Assembly (NCBI RefSeq): GCF_026341515.1
Contig: NZ_JAPEOK010000001.1
Location: 3,596,001-3,660,000 of the forward strand
Source of the DNA: Streptomyces sp. NBC_00878
GTDB lineage: Bacteria > Actinomycetota > Actinomycetes > Streptomycetales > Streptomycetaceae
Length of the DNA stretch: 64,000 nucleotides
Reading direction: 5' to 3'
A program made the position numbers and the translations under genes. A model generated the notes under the pieces. It saw only the letters and a list, made by a program, of their open reading frames with translations, made no database searches and was not told the DNA's origin. Shown in pieces: positions 52,008 through 60,951 of this stretch (its first letter is position 1; each line of letters opens with the position of its first letter).

Positions 52008-52469
52008 TCAGGTCGCGTCGGCGTCGAACGGCGGGCGCTCGTCCTGGTCGAGCTTCTCCCGCTTCTTCGTCATGTCGACGGAGCCGCCGGTGGATCCGGA
52101 CGAGGAGGACGACGAGGACGACGACGAGGAGGCGGAGGACTCGACCTCGCGGCCGTGCACCGCGTCCGTGACGTCGGCCATCTCCTTCTTCAGGTCGAAG
52201 CCGTTACGGATCTCCTTGAGCCCCAGCTCGTCGTTGTCCAGCTGCTTGCGGATGAACGTCTTGGGGTTGAGGTCCTCGAACTCGAAGTCCTTGAACTCCG
52301 GGCCGAGTTCCTCGCGGATGTCCGCCTTGGCGCTCTCCGAGAACTCGCGGATCTTGCGGATGGTGCGCGTGACGTCCTGGATCATCTTCGGGAGCTTCTC
52401 CGGGCCGAAGACGAGCACGGCAAGGACAACGAGCGTCACGAGCTCGAGCGGTCCTATGTCATTGAACAC
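52008..52469 (-). CDS. tatB: Sec-independent translocase subunit TatB
   Basis: A 153-residue protein: one N-terminal membrane helix (IGPLELVTLVVLAVLVFGPE), the hinge FGPEKLPKM, an amphipathic helix (IREFSESAKADIREELGPEF) and a charged tail with a run of about 12 Ser. It forms the twin-arginine receptor with TatC. GTG 52469 follows AAGGAGCTGAAG. It lies downstream of htrA in the sigE-anti-sigma-htrA-tatB order also seen in mycobacteria. Confidence 0.93.
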   Translation of the reverse strand: MFNDIGPLELVTLVVLAVLVFGPEKLPKMIQDVTRTIRKIREFSESAKADIREELGPEFKDFEFEDLNPKTFIRKQLDNDELGLKEIRNGFDLKKEMADVTDAVHGREVESSASSSSSSSSSSSGSTGGSVDMTKKREKLDQDERPPFDADAT

Positions 52470-52693
52470 CTTCAGCTCCTTGCGATGTCCTCGGCCCTCG
52501 GCGGGTCTTTCCGTGGTCCGGGCCGGGTCCACGGTACCCGGCGTTCCTGTCTGTCCGGTACTGTCCTGGGACCTCCGACCGCGTGTACACGTCGGGTTTT
52601 CCAGGATGTTTGCCTGATGGGGCCTGGGTTCGGCACGCTTCCTGTGAAGTTCCTGTCGGTTGGCCCACTCGTTCGGCCCGCGGGATCGTTCCG

Positions 52694-54649
52694 TCAGTCA
52701 CCGTCGGCGGAGCCGAGGACGAGAGTGACCTTCCTCTCCTTGCCGTCACGCTCCAGGGTCAGCTGCAGACGGTCGCCTGGGCGGTGGGCCCGGGTCTTGA
52801 CGATCAGCTCCTCGCCGGAGTGCACGCGCTGCCCGTCGACCCGGGTGATGACGTCACCGGGCTTGATGCCGGCCCGTTCGCCGGGGCCGCCCTGGTTGAC
52901 CGGGGGGTCGCCGTCATTGCTCTTGGTGCCCACGCGGGCACCGTCGCCGGTGTAGTCCATGTCGAGCGTCACGCCGATCACCGGGTGGGTGGCCTTGCCG
53001 GTGTTGATGAGCTCCTCGGCGACGCGCTTGCCCTGGTTGATGGGGATGGCGAAGCCGAGGCCGATCGAACCGGACTGGCTGCCCTCCAGGTCGGAACCGC
53101 TGTCGGCGGAGCGGATGGCGCTGTTGATGCCGATGACCCGGGCCCTGGAGTCGACCAGCGGGCCGCCCGAGTTGCCGGGGTTTATCGGGGCGTCCGTCTG
53201 CAGCGCGTCGACGTACGAGATGTCGCTGCGGTCGCCCTCCTCGCCGCCCGCCGTGATGGGGCGCTCCTTGGCGCTGATGATGCCGGCGGTGACGGTGTTC
53301 TCCAGGTCGAAGGGGGCGCCGATGGCCACGACGGGGTCGCCGACCTGGACGTTGTCGGAGTTGCCGAGGGCCAGGGGCTTGAGGCCCCTGACACCGCTCA
53401 CCTTCACGACGGCGAGGTCGTAGCCGCTGTCCTGACCGACGACCTTGGCCTTGGCGGTCTGGCCACCGCTGAAGGTCACGGATATCTCGCCGCTGCCGTC
53501 CGCCGGGTCGACGACGTGGTTGTTGGTGAGGATGTGGCCGCGCTGGTCGAGCACGAACCCGGTGCCGGTGCCCTGCGCCTCCGACCCGCTCACATGCAGG
53601 GTCACCACGCTGGGCAGCGCGCTGGCCGCGATCCCCGCCACGCTGTCCGGGGCCCGTCCCTTGGCCTCGGTATCGGCCTGGGGCAGCACGATGTCGTCGA
53701 TCCCGCCGTTGCGCTCCAGATACGCCCCTACGGCCCCGCCGACGCTCCCGGACACGAGGGCGAGCAGCGCGGCCCCGAGAACCAGCGCCCGCTTCGTACG
53801 CCTGCGCCGCCCGGCCGTGGTCTCGACGGCGGCCCCGTTCTGCTGGAGGGGGGCGGCGGCCCAGGGGTCGTAGTTCTGCCAGGGGGCAGGGGGAACCGGG
53901 GCAGCCGAGCCGACCAGGGTCGGGAGGGCGTAGCCAGGGGGTGCGCCGGAAGGCAACGCCGATCCAAGAACACCCTGCGCGCCGCCCGACTGCGTCGAGG
54001 CACCCGAGGCGCCCTCGGGCCCCGCGCCCACAGGAGCGCCCTGCGACGGAATCACGGCAGCCTCAACGGCCGTGCCGTGCACGGAAGTCGCACCGTGCGC
54101 GGGAGCCGCCCCATGCACGGGAGTCATCCCATGCCCCGAAGTCGTGCCGTGCGCGGGAGTCATCCCATGCCCGGAAGTCGTGCCGTGCGCCGGAGTCGTC
54201 CCGGGATGCTGGACCGGAGGCGCGGGCGCCCAGGGGCCGGGTCCGCCGTAAGGCGGCGTGCTGTAGGGATCCGGGTCGTGCAGAGGCTTGGGCCGCTCAA
54301 CGGGCGCGTCGACGCCACCGCTCGCGTCGCCCGACACCTGGCCCGGCGCCACGATGGAACCGGCCGCAGGGGCCTCGCCGCCAACGACAGCCTCAAGACC
54401 GTCGGAACCGGCGGCATCGACGACATCGGCAGTCCCGCCACCGGGGGCACCAGGGGCACCGAGGGCACCAGCTCCGGCAGGCTTCTCCAGTTCGAAGTCA
54501 CCGTCCATGTCGCCCCCGCCCCCGCCCTCACCCCCGTGAAACCCACTCGTGCCGTCCCCCGCGGAAACCGGGTCCGCCGGAGCGGAATCCGGTACGTGGG
54601 TCCGGGGCCTGCTCCACCACTTCGGCTTCGTGGGCTTCCCCTCGTCCAT
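52694..54649 (-). CDS. htrA: HtrA-family serine protease with PDZ domain
   Basis: A 651-residue envelope protease. The first 290 or so residues are disordered and contain TPAHGTTSGHGM repeats (DNA about 54060-54200). A single membrane helix (ALVLGAALLALVSGSVGGAVG) anchors it. The trypsin-like domain shows His in TNNHVVD, Asp in SGYDLAVVK and Ser in NPGNSGGPL, and a C-terminal PDZ domain follows (GERAGIKPGDVITRVDGQ). It degrades or refolds damaged exported proteins under SigE-type stress. ATG 54649 follows GGGGAGAGC. GGAACCC about 50 nt upstream could be an ECF -35, not certain. Confidence 0.94.
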   Translation of the reverse strand: MDEGKPTKPKWWSRPRTHVPDSAPADPVSAGDGTSGFHGGEGGGGGDMDGDFELEKPAGAGALGAPGAPGGGTADVVDAAGSDGLEAVVGGEAPAAGSIVAPGQVSGDASGGVDAPVERPKPLHDPDPYSTPPYGGPGPWAPAPPVQHPGTTPAHGTTSGHGMTPAHGTTSGHGMTPVHGAAPAHGATSVHGTAVEAAVIPSQGAPVGAGPEGASGASTQSGGAQGVLGSALPSGAPPGYALPTLVGSAAPVPPAPWQNYDPWAAAPLQQNGAAVETTAGRRRRTKRALVLGAALLALVSGSVGGAVGAYLERNGGIDDIVLPQADTEAKGRAPDSVAGIAASALPSVVTLHVSGSEAQGTGTGFVLDQRGHILTNNHVVDPADGSGEISVTFSGGQTAKAKVVGQDSGYDLAVVKVSGVRGLKPLALGNSDNVQVGDPVVAIGAPFDLENTVTAGIISAKERPITAGGEEGDRSDISYVDALQTDAPINPGNSGGPLVDSRARVIGINSAIRSADSGSDLEGSQSGSIGLGFAIPINQGKRVAEELINTGKATHPVIGVTLDMDYTGDGARVGTKSNDGDPPVNQGGPGERAGIKPGDVITRVDGQRVHSGEELIVKTRAHRPGDRLQLTLERDGKERKVTLVLGSADGD

Positions 54650-54788
54650 GCTCTCCCCACACCTGACCCGCGGCTCGACGCGTCGGCGGTTCACCGCGGA
54701 TTGTCCACTCCGCGTCCGGGTTCCTGCTGCGGGCGCGGCCCATCCCTGGATTCAACCAGGTTCACGGGCCGCGGCGCAGAGGGCCGGT

Positions 54789-55745
54789 TCAGCCAGGGGA
54801 GGAAGGCGAAGGTGAGGCGGACGAGTCGGACGGTTGCGCCAGGGGCAGCACGGGCGTCTCGAACTCCGACGCCGTCGACCACGCCGTCAGCGTGACCGGA
54901 GGGGTGGGGTTGAAGGGACGTATGAGCGGGGACATGGCTACGGCACCGGCCACCACCGGGGTGGTCAGCGCGTACAGCGCGTCTGCGCTCTGCACGACCG
55001 GCGTGGGCGTGCCGGTCGCGGGCACGCCGGGCAGCAGCGGCGCGGACATCTCGGTCTGCGCGCCCCCCTCCTCGGCGAAGGAGCGCTGTCCCTGTGCGAG
55101 CAGCGGTGCGACGGAACGGCGGCGCTGCGAGTCGGGGTTGGACGCACCGCCCGTGTTCGGGGTCCGCATCGGGGTCACATTGCTTCCGGAGCCGGATGCG
55201 CCGCGGGCGTCCGTGGTGTCCATCGGCACGCCCGTCGACACCCCGCCGAGCGCGATCGCGGCGAGCGACACGGCACCGGCCGCGGCGGCCGCGAAGCGCA
55301 GTCCCCGTGAGGCCGACCGCTCGGCCTCACGCCGGCTTATGTCATGGATGCGGAACCCGCGCTGCTCCGAGGGCAGCACGGCGGCATGCGGCCCGGACGG
55401 CACGTAACCGAAGGAGTCCGGTTTCATGCCGAAGACTCCGGACGTACCGAACCCTCCGCCGCCCAGCCGCGAACTGTCGCCGTCCGGGTCGCCTCCCCCG
55501 GGCAGCCCCTGGAGACGGGCCAGGAAGCTCTCCGAGGGGGGTGGCGGAGCTACCTCCGCGAATACGTTCTTCAGTCGTCGCTGCTCGTCGGCCTCGGCTT
55601 TGCACTTCGCGCACGTGGCGAGGTGTGCCAGGACACGCTCGCGCGCCTCGTGACCGAGCTCGCCGTCCACGAGGGCGGAGAGCCGGTCTCCGAGGTGCTG
55701 CTCGGTAAGGGGCCGATCGGCAGGATTCAGCCGTGATCCACTCAC
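54789..55745 (-). CDS. Zinc-binding anti-sigma factor (RseA-like)
   Basis: A 318-residue protein. The N-terminal ZAS domain has H-x3-C-x2-C (His41, Cys45, Cys48 in HLATCAKC), which holds the cognate ECF sigma factor. One membrane helix (about 150-172, [17 protein letters not shown]) places the long Ser/Thr/Pro-rich C-terminus outside. GTG 55745 overlaps the sigma factor stop as GTGA, so expression is coupled. In mycobacteria the equivalent protein (RseA) binds SigE and is removed by regulated degradation. Confidence 0.9.
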   Translation of the reverse strand: MSGSRLNPADRPLTEQHLGDRLSALVDGELGHEARERVLAHLATCAKCKAEADEQRRLKNVFAEVAPPPPSESFLARLQGLPGGGDPDGDSSRLGGGGFGTSGVFGMKPDSFGYVPSGPHAAVLPSEQRGFRIHDISRREAERSASRGLRFAAAAAGAVSLAAIALGGVSTGVPMDTTDARGASGSGSNVTPMRTPNTGGASNPDSQRRRSVAPLLAQGQRSFAEEGGAQTEMSAPLLPGVPATGTPTPVVQSADALYALTTPVVAGAVAMSPLIRPFNPTPPVTLTAWSTASEFETPVLPLAQPSDSSASPSPSSPG

Positions 55746-56551
55746 GCGCTCGCGCCCCCTCCTCCCAGAGCGGGCACTCCGGTGACCGCGAAACCGCGGC
55801 GCCCGGCACGGGCCTCGGGTGCACGGTGGGCGAGCGCCTTGCGCAGCTGGGAGCGGCCGCGGTGGATCCGGCTGCGGACCGTGCCGAGCTTGACGCCCAG
55901 GGTCGCGGCGATCTCCTCGTACGACAGTCCCTCGATGTCGCACAGGACGACCGCGGCGCGGAACTCCGGGGCGAGTGTGTCGAGAGCCTGCTGGACGTCC
56001 GCGTCGAAGTGCGTGTCGTTGAAGACCTGCTGCGGGGAGGGCTCGCGGCTGGGCAGGCGCTCGGCCGCGTCGTCGCCGAGGGCGTCGAAACGGATGCGCT
56101 GCTTGCGGCGGACCATGTCCAGGAAGAGGTTGGTGGTGATGCGGTGGAGCCAGCCCTCGAAGGTGCCCGGTGTGTACGTCGACAGGGAACGGAAGACCCG
56201 GACGAAGACTTCCTGGGTCAGGTCCTCGGCGTCGTGCTGGTTGCCCGTCAGGCGGTAGGCGAGCCGGTAGACCCGGGCGCTGTGCGTGCTGACGATCTCC
56301 TCCCAGGTGGGCGGAGTCCACGCCGGCGAGTCCGCGTCGGACGTGAAGGTCGCGGTCTGAGCGGAGTCAGGGATGGGGGTCCCCCCATTCGAGCGCAGCC
56401 GAGAACGGGGGAGGAAACGGTCAGCGGTGTCGTTCACAGATTTCGGCTCACCCGCTGATCCGAGTAGGCGCCGAAGCACCCCTCCCCGATCCACAGGCGC
56501 AGCCGCACCTCCCCTGTCGGCTCTGGTGGTGTCCGGTGGAGCCCCTACCAT
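55742..56551 (-). CDS. sigE: ECF sigma factor SigE-type
   Basis: A 269-residue group 4 sigma factor. Region 2 ([20 protein letters not shown], then [17 protein letters not shown]) and region 4 ([20 protein letters not shown]) are intact. The N-terminal 85 residues form a long extension; within it residues 46-61 ([16 protein letters not shown]) are encoded by a fragment of the window's interspersed repeat (56369-56416). ATG 56551 is preferred for GGGCGAGG upstream, though an in-frame ATG lies at 56647. It is followed by its anti-sigma factor, htrA and tatB, the mycobacterial sigE order. Confidence 0.93.
   Translation of the reverse strand: MVGAPPDTTRADRGGAAAPVDRGGVLRRLLGSAGEPKSVNDTADRFLPRSRLRSNGGTPIPDSAQTATFTSDADSPAWTPPTWEEIVSTHSARVYRLAYRLTGNQHDAEDLTQEVFVRVFRSLSTYTPGTFEGWLHRITTNLFLDMVRRKQRIRFDALGDDAAERLPSREPSPQQVFNDTHFDADVQQALDTLAPEFRAAVVLCDIEGLSYEEIAATLGVKLGTVRSRIHRGRSQLRKALAHRAPEARAGRRGFAVTGVPALGGGGASA
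56369..56416 (-). repeat. Interspersed-repeat fragment within sigE
   Basis: On the minus strand CTCCCCCGTTCTCGGCTGCG followed by CTCGAATGGGGGGACCCCCA matches the core of the intergenic repeat (CTCCCCCACTCTCGGCTTCG then CTCGAGCGGGGGGACCCCCA) with a few changes. It is in frame within the coding sequence. Confidence 0.8.
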
Positions 56552-56759
56552 AGCCACCTCGCCCGTTAGCTCCGGATAAGCGGTTTTACGAGAAATTGAT
56601 ACGCGCTCATATGGTCGCGCCAGCACTTGCTGGGTGTCCTGATCCATCTGCTACCCCCGCGTAGTTCTCCACCCCCTCTCAACGCCTGGTCCCATCTGCG
56701 GGTTCCCGGCGGCAACGGATACAGTCACGCCCAGGCAACCACGGGGACAGGAGAGGGCC

Positions 56760-57392
56760 ATTACCGGCAACCGGCTGACGAGCTGGGCGTTCGCCGACGC
56801 CTTTGTCGCCGAGGACGAAGCACTGCACTGGGCCCGGGACCGGGCCCGGGAGGCAGGGCTGCGCTCGGTGTCACCCGGCACGGGCGCCGCGCTGCGACTG
56901 CTCGCCGCCACTGTGGGCGCCAAGGCGGTCGCGGAGATCGGGACCGGGACCGGGGTCTCCGGGATTCATCTTCTGCACGGCATGCGGCCGGACGGTGTAC
57001 TGACGACCGTGGATCCGGAGCCGGAGCACCAGCAGTTCGCCCGCCAGGCCTTCCGCGCGTCCGGCTTCGCGAGCAACCGGGCCCGCTTCATTCCGGGCCG
57101 CGCGCTGGACGTTCTGCCCCGGCTCGCGGACGCCGGCTACGACCTCGTCTTCTGCGACGGTGACCGTCTCGAGTGCCTCGACTACCTCGCTGAATCGTTG
57201 CGCCTTCTGCGGCCCGGCGGCTTGGTCGTCTTCGAGGGCGTCTTCGCGAACGGCCGGACCGTGGAGTCGGGCCCGCAGCCCACGGAGGTCCTGCGGCTGC
57301 GCGAGCTGCTGCGCACGATCCGCGAGAGCCAGGAGCTGATTCCCTCGCTCCTGCCGTCCGGCGACGGCCTGCTGTGCGCGGTCAAACGCTGA
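56760..57392 (+). CDS. SAM-dependent O-methyltransferase (Rv1220c-like)
   Basis: A 210-residue class I methyltransferase: SAM motif I VAEIGTGTGVSGIHLL, TVDPEPEH, YDLVFCDGDR (metal/substrate acidic site) and LRPGGLVVFEGVF, as in catechol/caffeoyl-CoA-type O-methyltransferases. The frame reads ITGNRLTSWAFADAFVAEDE from 56760 with GGACAGGAGAGGGCC directly before, so the start appears to be ATT; the first conventional start, GTG 56868, would cut 36 conserved-looking residues. Divergent from sigE as in mycobacteria. Substrate unknown. Confidence 0.85.
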   Translation: MTGNRLTSWAFADAFVAEDEALHWARDRAREAGLRSVSPGTGAALRLLAATVGAKAVAEIGTGTGVSGIHLLHGMRPDGVLTTVDPEPEHQQFARQAFRASGFASNRARFIPGRALDVLPRLADAGYDLVFCDGDRLECLDYLAESLRLLRPGGLVVFEGVFANGRTVESGPQPTEVLRLRELLRTIRESQELIPSLLPSGDGLLCAVKR

Positions 57393-57477
57393 TCCCGCAC
57401 CTCGCCGGACCGCCCAAAAACCCCTGCTGACCTGCGTGAACATGCGGGGCATACCTCGCTGGCGCACCCTGAAAACC

Positions 57478-57513
57478 CACTGCCCCGGCATCACTTTGGA
57501 TGCCGGGGCAGTG
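57478..57513. terminator. Bidirectional terminator, methyltransferase/DUF3117
   Basis: A perfect 15-bp stem CACTGCCCCGGCATC/GATGCCGGGGCAGTG with a 6-nt loop, midway between the convergent genes. Confidence 0.9.
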
Positions 57514-57536
57514 GACAGGTATGGTCGCGTTCCGCG

Positions 57537-57704
57537 TCAGCCGACGACCTTCTTGAGGGCGTCGCCGAGCGCGTCGGCCTCGTCAGGGGTCAGCTCGACG
57601 ACGAGCCGACCGCCGCCTTCGAGCGGAACGCGCATGACGATGCCCCGCCCCTCCTTGGTCACCTCGAGCGGGCCATCGCCCGTCCGCGGCTTCATGGCCG
57701 CCAT
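57537..57704 (-). CDS. DUF3117 family small protein
   Basis: A 55-residue protein (MAAMKPRTGDGPLEVTKEGR to DEADALGDALKKVVG) matching DUF3117, a tiny actinobacterial family found near tag in mycobacteria (Rv1211) too. ATG 57704 follows GAAGGGGAACG. Basic start, two strands and a C-terminal helix. Function unknown. Confidence 0.92.
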   Translation of the reverse strand: MAAMKPRTGDGPLEVTKEGRGIVMRVPLEGGGRLVVELTPDEADALGDALKKVVG

Positions 57705-58075
57705 GCTCGTTCCCCTTCCTGAAACCAGCTCATCGTCGCCGACGGCCCCACTGAAGGGCACGCATCCTCTCGTCGGACACGCGTCACCGGCATCGAACAC
57801 ATTGCTTCCAGGCCATTATCCCGCATCTCAGGACCCGATGACCAACATCAGTCGGCATCGCTTGCGCAACGCACTTGAGCAAAACCACTCAATTCGCCGA
57901 AGTGGCTGCGATACTGCGCCGCTGTCGCACCGCTGCATGGACTTTCGGACGCCGGAATTCTTTGACGCAGGTCACATGTCCGAACCCCGCTGCCCCTCAT
58001 GATCTCCGCCATGCTGTCCTCAGACCAGAACGTACCGACGGGTACGACGGAGCCGCGACACCTGAGGGGACCATC
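57705..58075. other. Divergent intergenic region DUF3117 / enoyl-CoA hydratase
   Basis: No gene supported. Somewhat less GC-rich than average around 57860-57970. A TTGACG occurs at 57962-57967 on the plus strand but without a convincing -10 at normal spacing. The hydratase ribosome site GAGGGG closes the region. Confidence 0.4.
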
Positions 58076-58882
58076 ATGGCCGACACCGTGCTCTACGAGG
58101 TGAGCGACGGACTCGCGACGATCACGCTGAACCGCCCCGAGGCGATGAACGCGATGAACATCGAGACCAAGGTCGCCTTCCGCGAGGCGGCACAGGCGGC
58201 CGCGGCGGACGACTCCGTACGGGCCGTGCTGCTCACCGCCGCCGGTGACCGGGCCTTCTGCGTGGGCCAGGACCTCAAGGAGCACATCGGCGGGCTGACG
58301 ACGGCGCGCGAGTCGGAATCGGGCGAGGGTGTCATGAGCACGGTCCAGGAGCACTACAACCCGATCGTGCGGGCCCTGACCGGGGCGGCGAAGCCGGTAG
58401 TGGCGGCGGTCAACGGCGTCGCGGCCGGTGCCGGCTTCGGTTTCGCGCTCGCGGCGGACTATCGCATCGTTGCCGACACGGCTGCCTTCAACACGTCGTT
58501 CGCCGGGGTCGCGCTGACCGCCGACTCGGGGATCTCCTGGACGCTGCCGCGGGTCGTCGGGCCGTCGCGGGCCGCGGATCTGCTGCTCTTTCCGCGCAGC
58601 ATCACCGCGCAGGAGGCGTACGAGCTGGGGATCGCCAACCGGGTTGTGCCGTCTGCCGAGCTGGCGGCTGAGGCGGTGAAGGTGGCTCGGGGGCTGGCCG
58701 AGGGGCCGACCTTGGCGTACGCCGCGCTCAAGGAGTCCCTTGCGTTCGGGCTCTCGCACTCTCTGGAGGAGACGTTGGAGAAGGAGGACGAGTTGCAGAC
58801 GCGGGCCGGGTCTTCTGAGGATCATGTGATCGCTGTGCAGGCGTTCGTCAACAAGGAGAAGCCGAAATATTTGGGGCGGTGA
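58076..58882 (+). CDS. Enoyl-CoA hydratase/isomerase family protein
   Basis: A 268-residue crotonase. GDRAFCVGQDLKEH and VAAVNGVAAGAGFGFALAAD form the CoA and oxyanion-hole signature, followed by SFAGVALTADSGISWTLPR. The residue pattern in the second active-site helix (ADSG) resembles PaaG-like isomerases and ECH-like members that lack the classical Glu pair, so hydratase activity is not certain. ATG 58076 with GAGGGG upstream. Takes part in fatty-acid or aromatic-acid CoA metabolism. Confidence 0.88.
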   Translation: MADTVLYEVSDGLATITLNRPEAMNAMNIETKVAFREAAQAAAADDSVRAVLLTAAGDRAFCVGQDLKEHIGGLTTARESESGEGVMSTVQEHYNPIVRALTGAAKPVVAAVNGVAAGAGFGFALAADYRIVADTAAFNTSFAGVALTADSGISWTLPRVVGPSRAADLLLFPRSITAQEAYELGIANRVVPSAELAAEAVKVARGLAEGPTLAYAALKESLAFGLSHSLEETLEKEDELQTRAGSSEDHVIAVQAFVNKEKPKYLGR

Positions 58883-58910
58883 TCGTTTGTGGGGAGCTGC
58901 GGGTTCGGTG

Positions 58911-59000
58911 GGGGGCTTGTCGCGCCCACGATGGGAGTCCCCCCGCTCGCGAAGCCGAGAGTGGGGGAGGAGCCGCATGTCGATACAGCCCCGCGCCCCT
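58911..59000 (-). repeat. GC-rich interspersed repeat, reverse copy
   Basis: Reverse-oriented copy: GGGGGCTTGTCGCGCCCACG, GGGAGTCCCCCCGCTCGCGAA, GAGAGTGGGGGAGGAGCCGC and CAGCCCCGCGCCCC in order. Fills the space between two convergent gene ends. Confidence 0.82.
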
Positions 59001-59012
59001 GAAGGGCGCTCC

Positions 59013-59591
59013 TCAGTGGACCCTTGCTACACAGTCCTGCAAGTGGTCGTCCACCAAGCCGCAGGCCTGCATCAAGGCGTAGGCCGTTGTGGGGCCCACG
59101 AAGCGGATGCCTCGTTTTTTGAGGGTCTTGGAGAGGGCCGTTGACTCGTCGGTGACGGCCGGGACGTCGGCGAGGGCCTTCGGGGCCGGGCGTGTTGTCG
59201 GGTCCGGGGCGAAGGACCAGATCAGTTCGTCCAGCTCGCCCGGTGCCCATTCCGTGAGCACCCGGGCGTTGGCCACCGTCGCCTCGATCTTGGCGCGGTT
59301 GCGGATGATGCCCGGGTCGCCGAGGAGGCGGTCCTTGTCGGCGTCCGTGAACGTGGCGATCTCGGCGATCTTGAAGTCGGCGAAGGCGGCGCGGAAGCCC
59401 TCGCGGCGGCGCAGGATCGTGATCCAGGAGAGGCCCGACTGGAACGCCTCCAGGCACAGCCGCTCGTACAACGCGTCGTCGCCGTGGACCGGGCGGCCCC
59501 ACTCCTCGTCGTGGTACGCCACGTAGTCCTCGGCCGACAGGGCCCAGGGGCAGCGCAGGGCGCCGTCGGGGCCCTTCTGGGTGTCGCTCAC
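59013..59591 (-). CDS. tag: DNA-3-methyladenine glycosylase I
   Basis: A 192-residue TagI. It starts with the zinc-ligand Cys in RCPWALSAEDYVAYHDEEWG, where Tyr/Glu/Trp form the base pocket. FQSGLSWITILRRREGFRAA and YALMQACGLVDDHLQDC (C-terminal zinc His/Cys) complete the family. It excises 3-methyladenine from alkylated DNA. GTG 59591 overlaps the stop of the DivIVA-domain gene as GTGA, so the two are translationally coupled; the same pair stands together in mycobacteria. Confidence 0.95.
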   Translation of the reverse strand: MSDTQKGPDGALRCPWALSAEDYVAYHDEEWGRPVHGDDALYERLCLEAFQSGLSWITILRRREGFRAAFADFKIAEIATFTDADKDRLLGDPGIIRNRAKIEATVANARVLTEWAPGELDELIWSFAPDPTTRPAPKALADVPAVTDESTALSKTLKKRGIRFVGPTTAYALMQACGLVDDHLQDCVARVH

Positions 59592-59941
59592 CGGTGGTCA
59601 TCCTCGGCGGGCTTCTCCAGGGAGGTGCCCCGGGCCGCGTGCGCCGCTCCGGCCAGCGCCGCTTCCAGGTCGGCGATCCGGACGTCCCGCTCGGCCAGCT
59701 CGGCACCGAGGCGGCCCAGGGCGTCGTCCACGTCCGCCATGCGGTAGCCGCGCATCGTGAGCGGGAAGCGCAGGGCCTCGACGTCGCCGCGGTGCAGGGG
59801 GCGGTCCACGGACAGCGGATCCCGCAGGCGCTCCGGCGGGACCTCGGGAAGTGCGGCGCTCTCACCGCCTCCCACCACGGAGAGAGTCACCGCCCCGACC
59901 ACCACGACGAGGGCGACGACCAGGAACAAGAACATGTACAT
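59588..59941 (-). CDS. DivIVA-domain membrane protein
   Basis: A 117-residue protein: one N-terminal membrane helix (MYMFLFLVVALVVVVGAVTL) and a DivIVA-like motif FPLTMRGYRMADVDDALGRL, followed by a short coiled coil (LGAELAERDVRIADLEAAL). DivIVA-like segments bind curved membrane or oligomerise at poles and septa. ATG 59941 is selected since it opens the membrane helix; an upstream GTG adds five residues. Coupled to tag by overlap. Confidence 0.87.
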   Translation of the reverse strand: MYMFLFLVVALVVVVGAVTLSVVGGGESAALPEVPPERLRDPLSVDRPLHRGDVEALRFPLTMRGYRMADVDDALGRLGAELAERDVRIADLEAALAGAAHAARGTSLEKPAEDDHR

Positions 59942-60089
59942 CGCTGAGGTCCCCACGCTCTGGTGCCGACGCGGACGCGTCGGCGCGGAAAGTGTCAGGC
60001 TCCGATCGTGCCATGCGACTCTGACAGTTAGGGTCGCAGGCGGCGGAACGGCGACATCCGCTGCCGACTACTGGGAGAGGTCACAGGGG

Positions 60090-60950
60090 ATGCTCAGGCT
60101 GGGCAGGCGCGAGTTCGAGGCGCACGAGCCGGTGATCATGGCGATCGTGAACCGGACCCCGGACTCCTTCTACGACCAGGGGGCCACCTTCCACGACGAG
60201 CCCGCGCTCGCGCGCGTGGAGCAGGCGGTGTCCGAGGGTGCCGCCATCGTCGACATCGGCGGGGTCAAGGCCGGGCCGGGCGAGGAGGTGACGGCCGAGG
60301 AGGAGGCGCGGCGGACGGTCGGGTTCGTCGCCGAGGTGCGGCGCCGTTTCCCCGACGTGGTCATCAGTGTCGACACGTGGCGGCACGAGGTGGGCGAGGC
60401 GGTGTGCGAGGTGGGCGCGGACCTGCTCAACGACGCGTGGGGCGGGGTCGATCCGCTGCTCGCGGAGGTCGCCGGGCGGTACGGGGTGGGGCTGGTGTGT
60501 ACGCACGCCGGTGAGACGCAGCCTCGGACTCGTCCTCATCGCATCGCCTACGACGATGTCGTGGCCGACATTCTTCGGGTGACGTCGGCGCTGGCCGAGC
60601 GGGCCGTGGAGGTGGGGGTGCCGCGGGAGTCCGTGCTCATCGATCCCGGGCACGACTTCGGGAAGAACACGCGGCACAGTCTTGAGGCGACGCGGCGTCT
60701 TGGGGAGCTGGTGGACACAGGTTGGCCTGTGCTGGTCTCGCTCTCCAACAAGGACTTCGTGGGCGAGACGCTCGACAGGCCGCTGAAGGAGCGGGTGGTC
60801 GGGACGCTCGCGACTACCGCCGTGTCGGCGTGGCTGGGGGCGCAGGTGTACCGGGTCCATGAGGTCGCCGAGACGCGGCAGGTGCTGGACATGGTGGCGT
60901 CGATCGCGGGGCACCGGCCGCCGGCGGTGGCCCGGCGGGGGCTGGCGTAG
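60090..60950 (+). CDS. folP2: Dihydropteroate synthase-like protein (FolP2 type)
   Basis: A 286-residue TIM-barrel pterin-binding protein: MAIVNRTPDSFYDQG, AAIVDIGGVKAGPGEEVTAE, VISVDTWRHEVGEA, LLNDAWGG, LIDPGHDFGKNT. The substitutions relative to classical DHPS (VNRTPDSFYDQG rather than NVTPDSFSDGG; KAGPGEE rather than STRPG) match FolP2 of mycobacteria, which lacks normal DHPS activity. It may bind a pterin or related ligand for another purpose. ATG 60090 with GGGAGAGG upstream. Neighbours (DivIVA, tag, LOG, dapE) fit the mycobacterial folP2 locus, but gpgS is absent. Confidence 0.87.
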   Translation: MLRLGRREFEAHEPVIMAIVNRTPDSFYDQGATFHDEPALARVEQAVSEGAAIVDIGGVKAGPGEEVTAEEEARRTVGFVAEVRRRFPDVVISVDTWRHEVGEAVCEVGADLLNDAWGGVDPLLAEVAGRYGVGLVCTHAGETQPRTRPHRIAYDDVVADILRVTSALAERAVEVGVPRESVLIDPGHDFGKNTRHSLEATRRLGELVDTGWPVLVSLSNKDFVGETLDRPLKERVVGTLATTAVSAWLGAQVYRVHEVAETRQVLDMVASIAGHRPPAVARRGLA

Positions 60951-60951
60951 G

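Noticed and set aside
54789..56321. 510-codon frame extending the anti-sigma factor upstream
   Set aside because: The extension is an out-of-frame reading of sigE. The GTG overlapping the sigE stop gives a normal ZAS protein.
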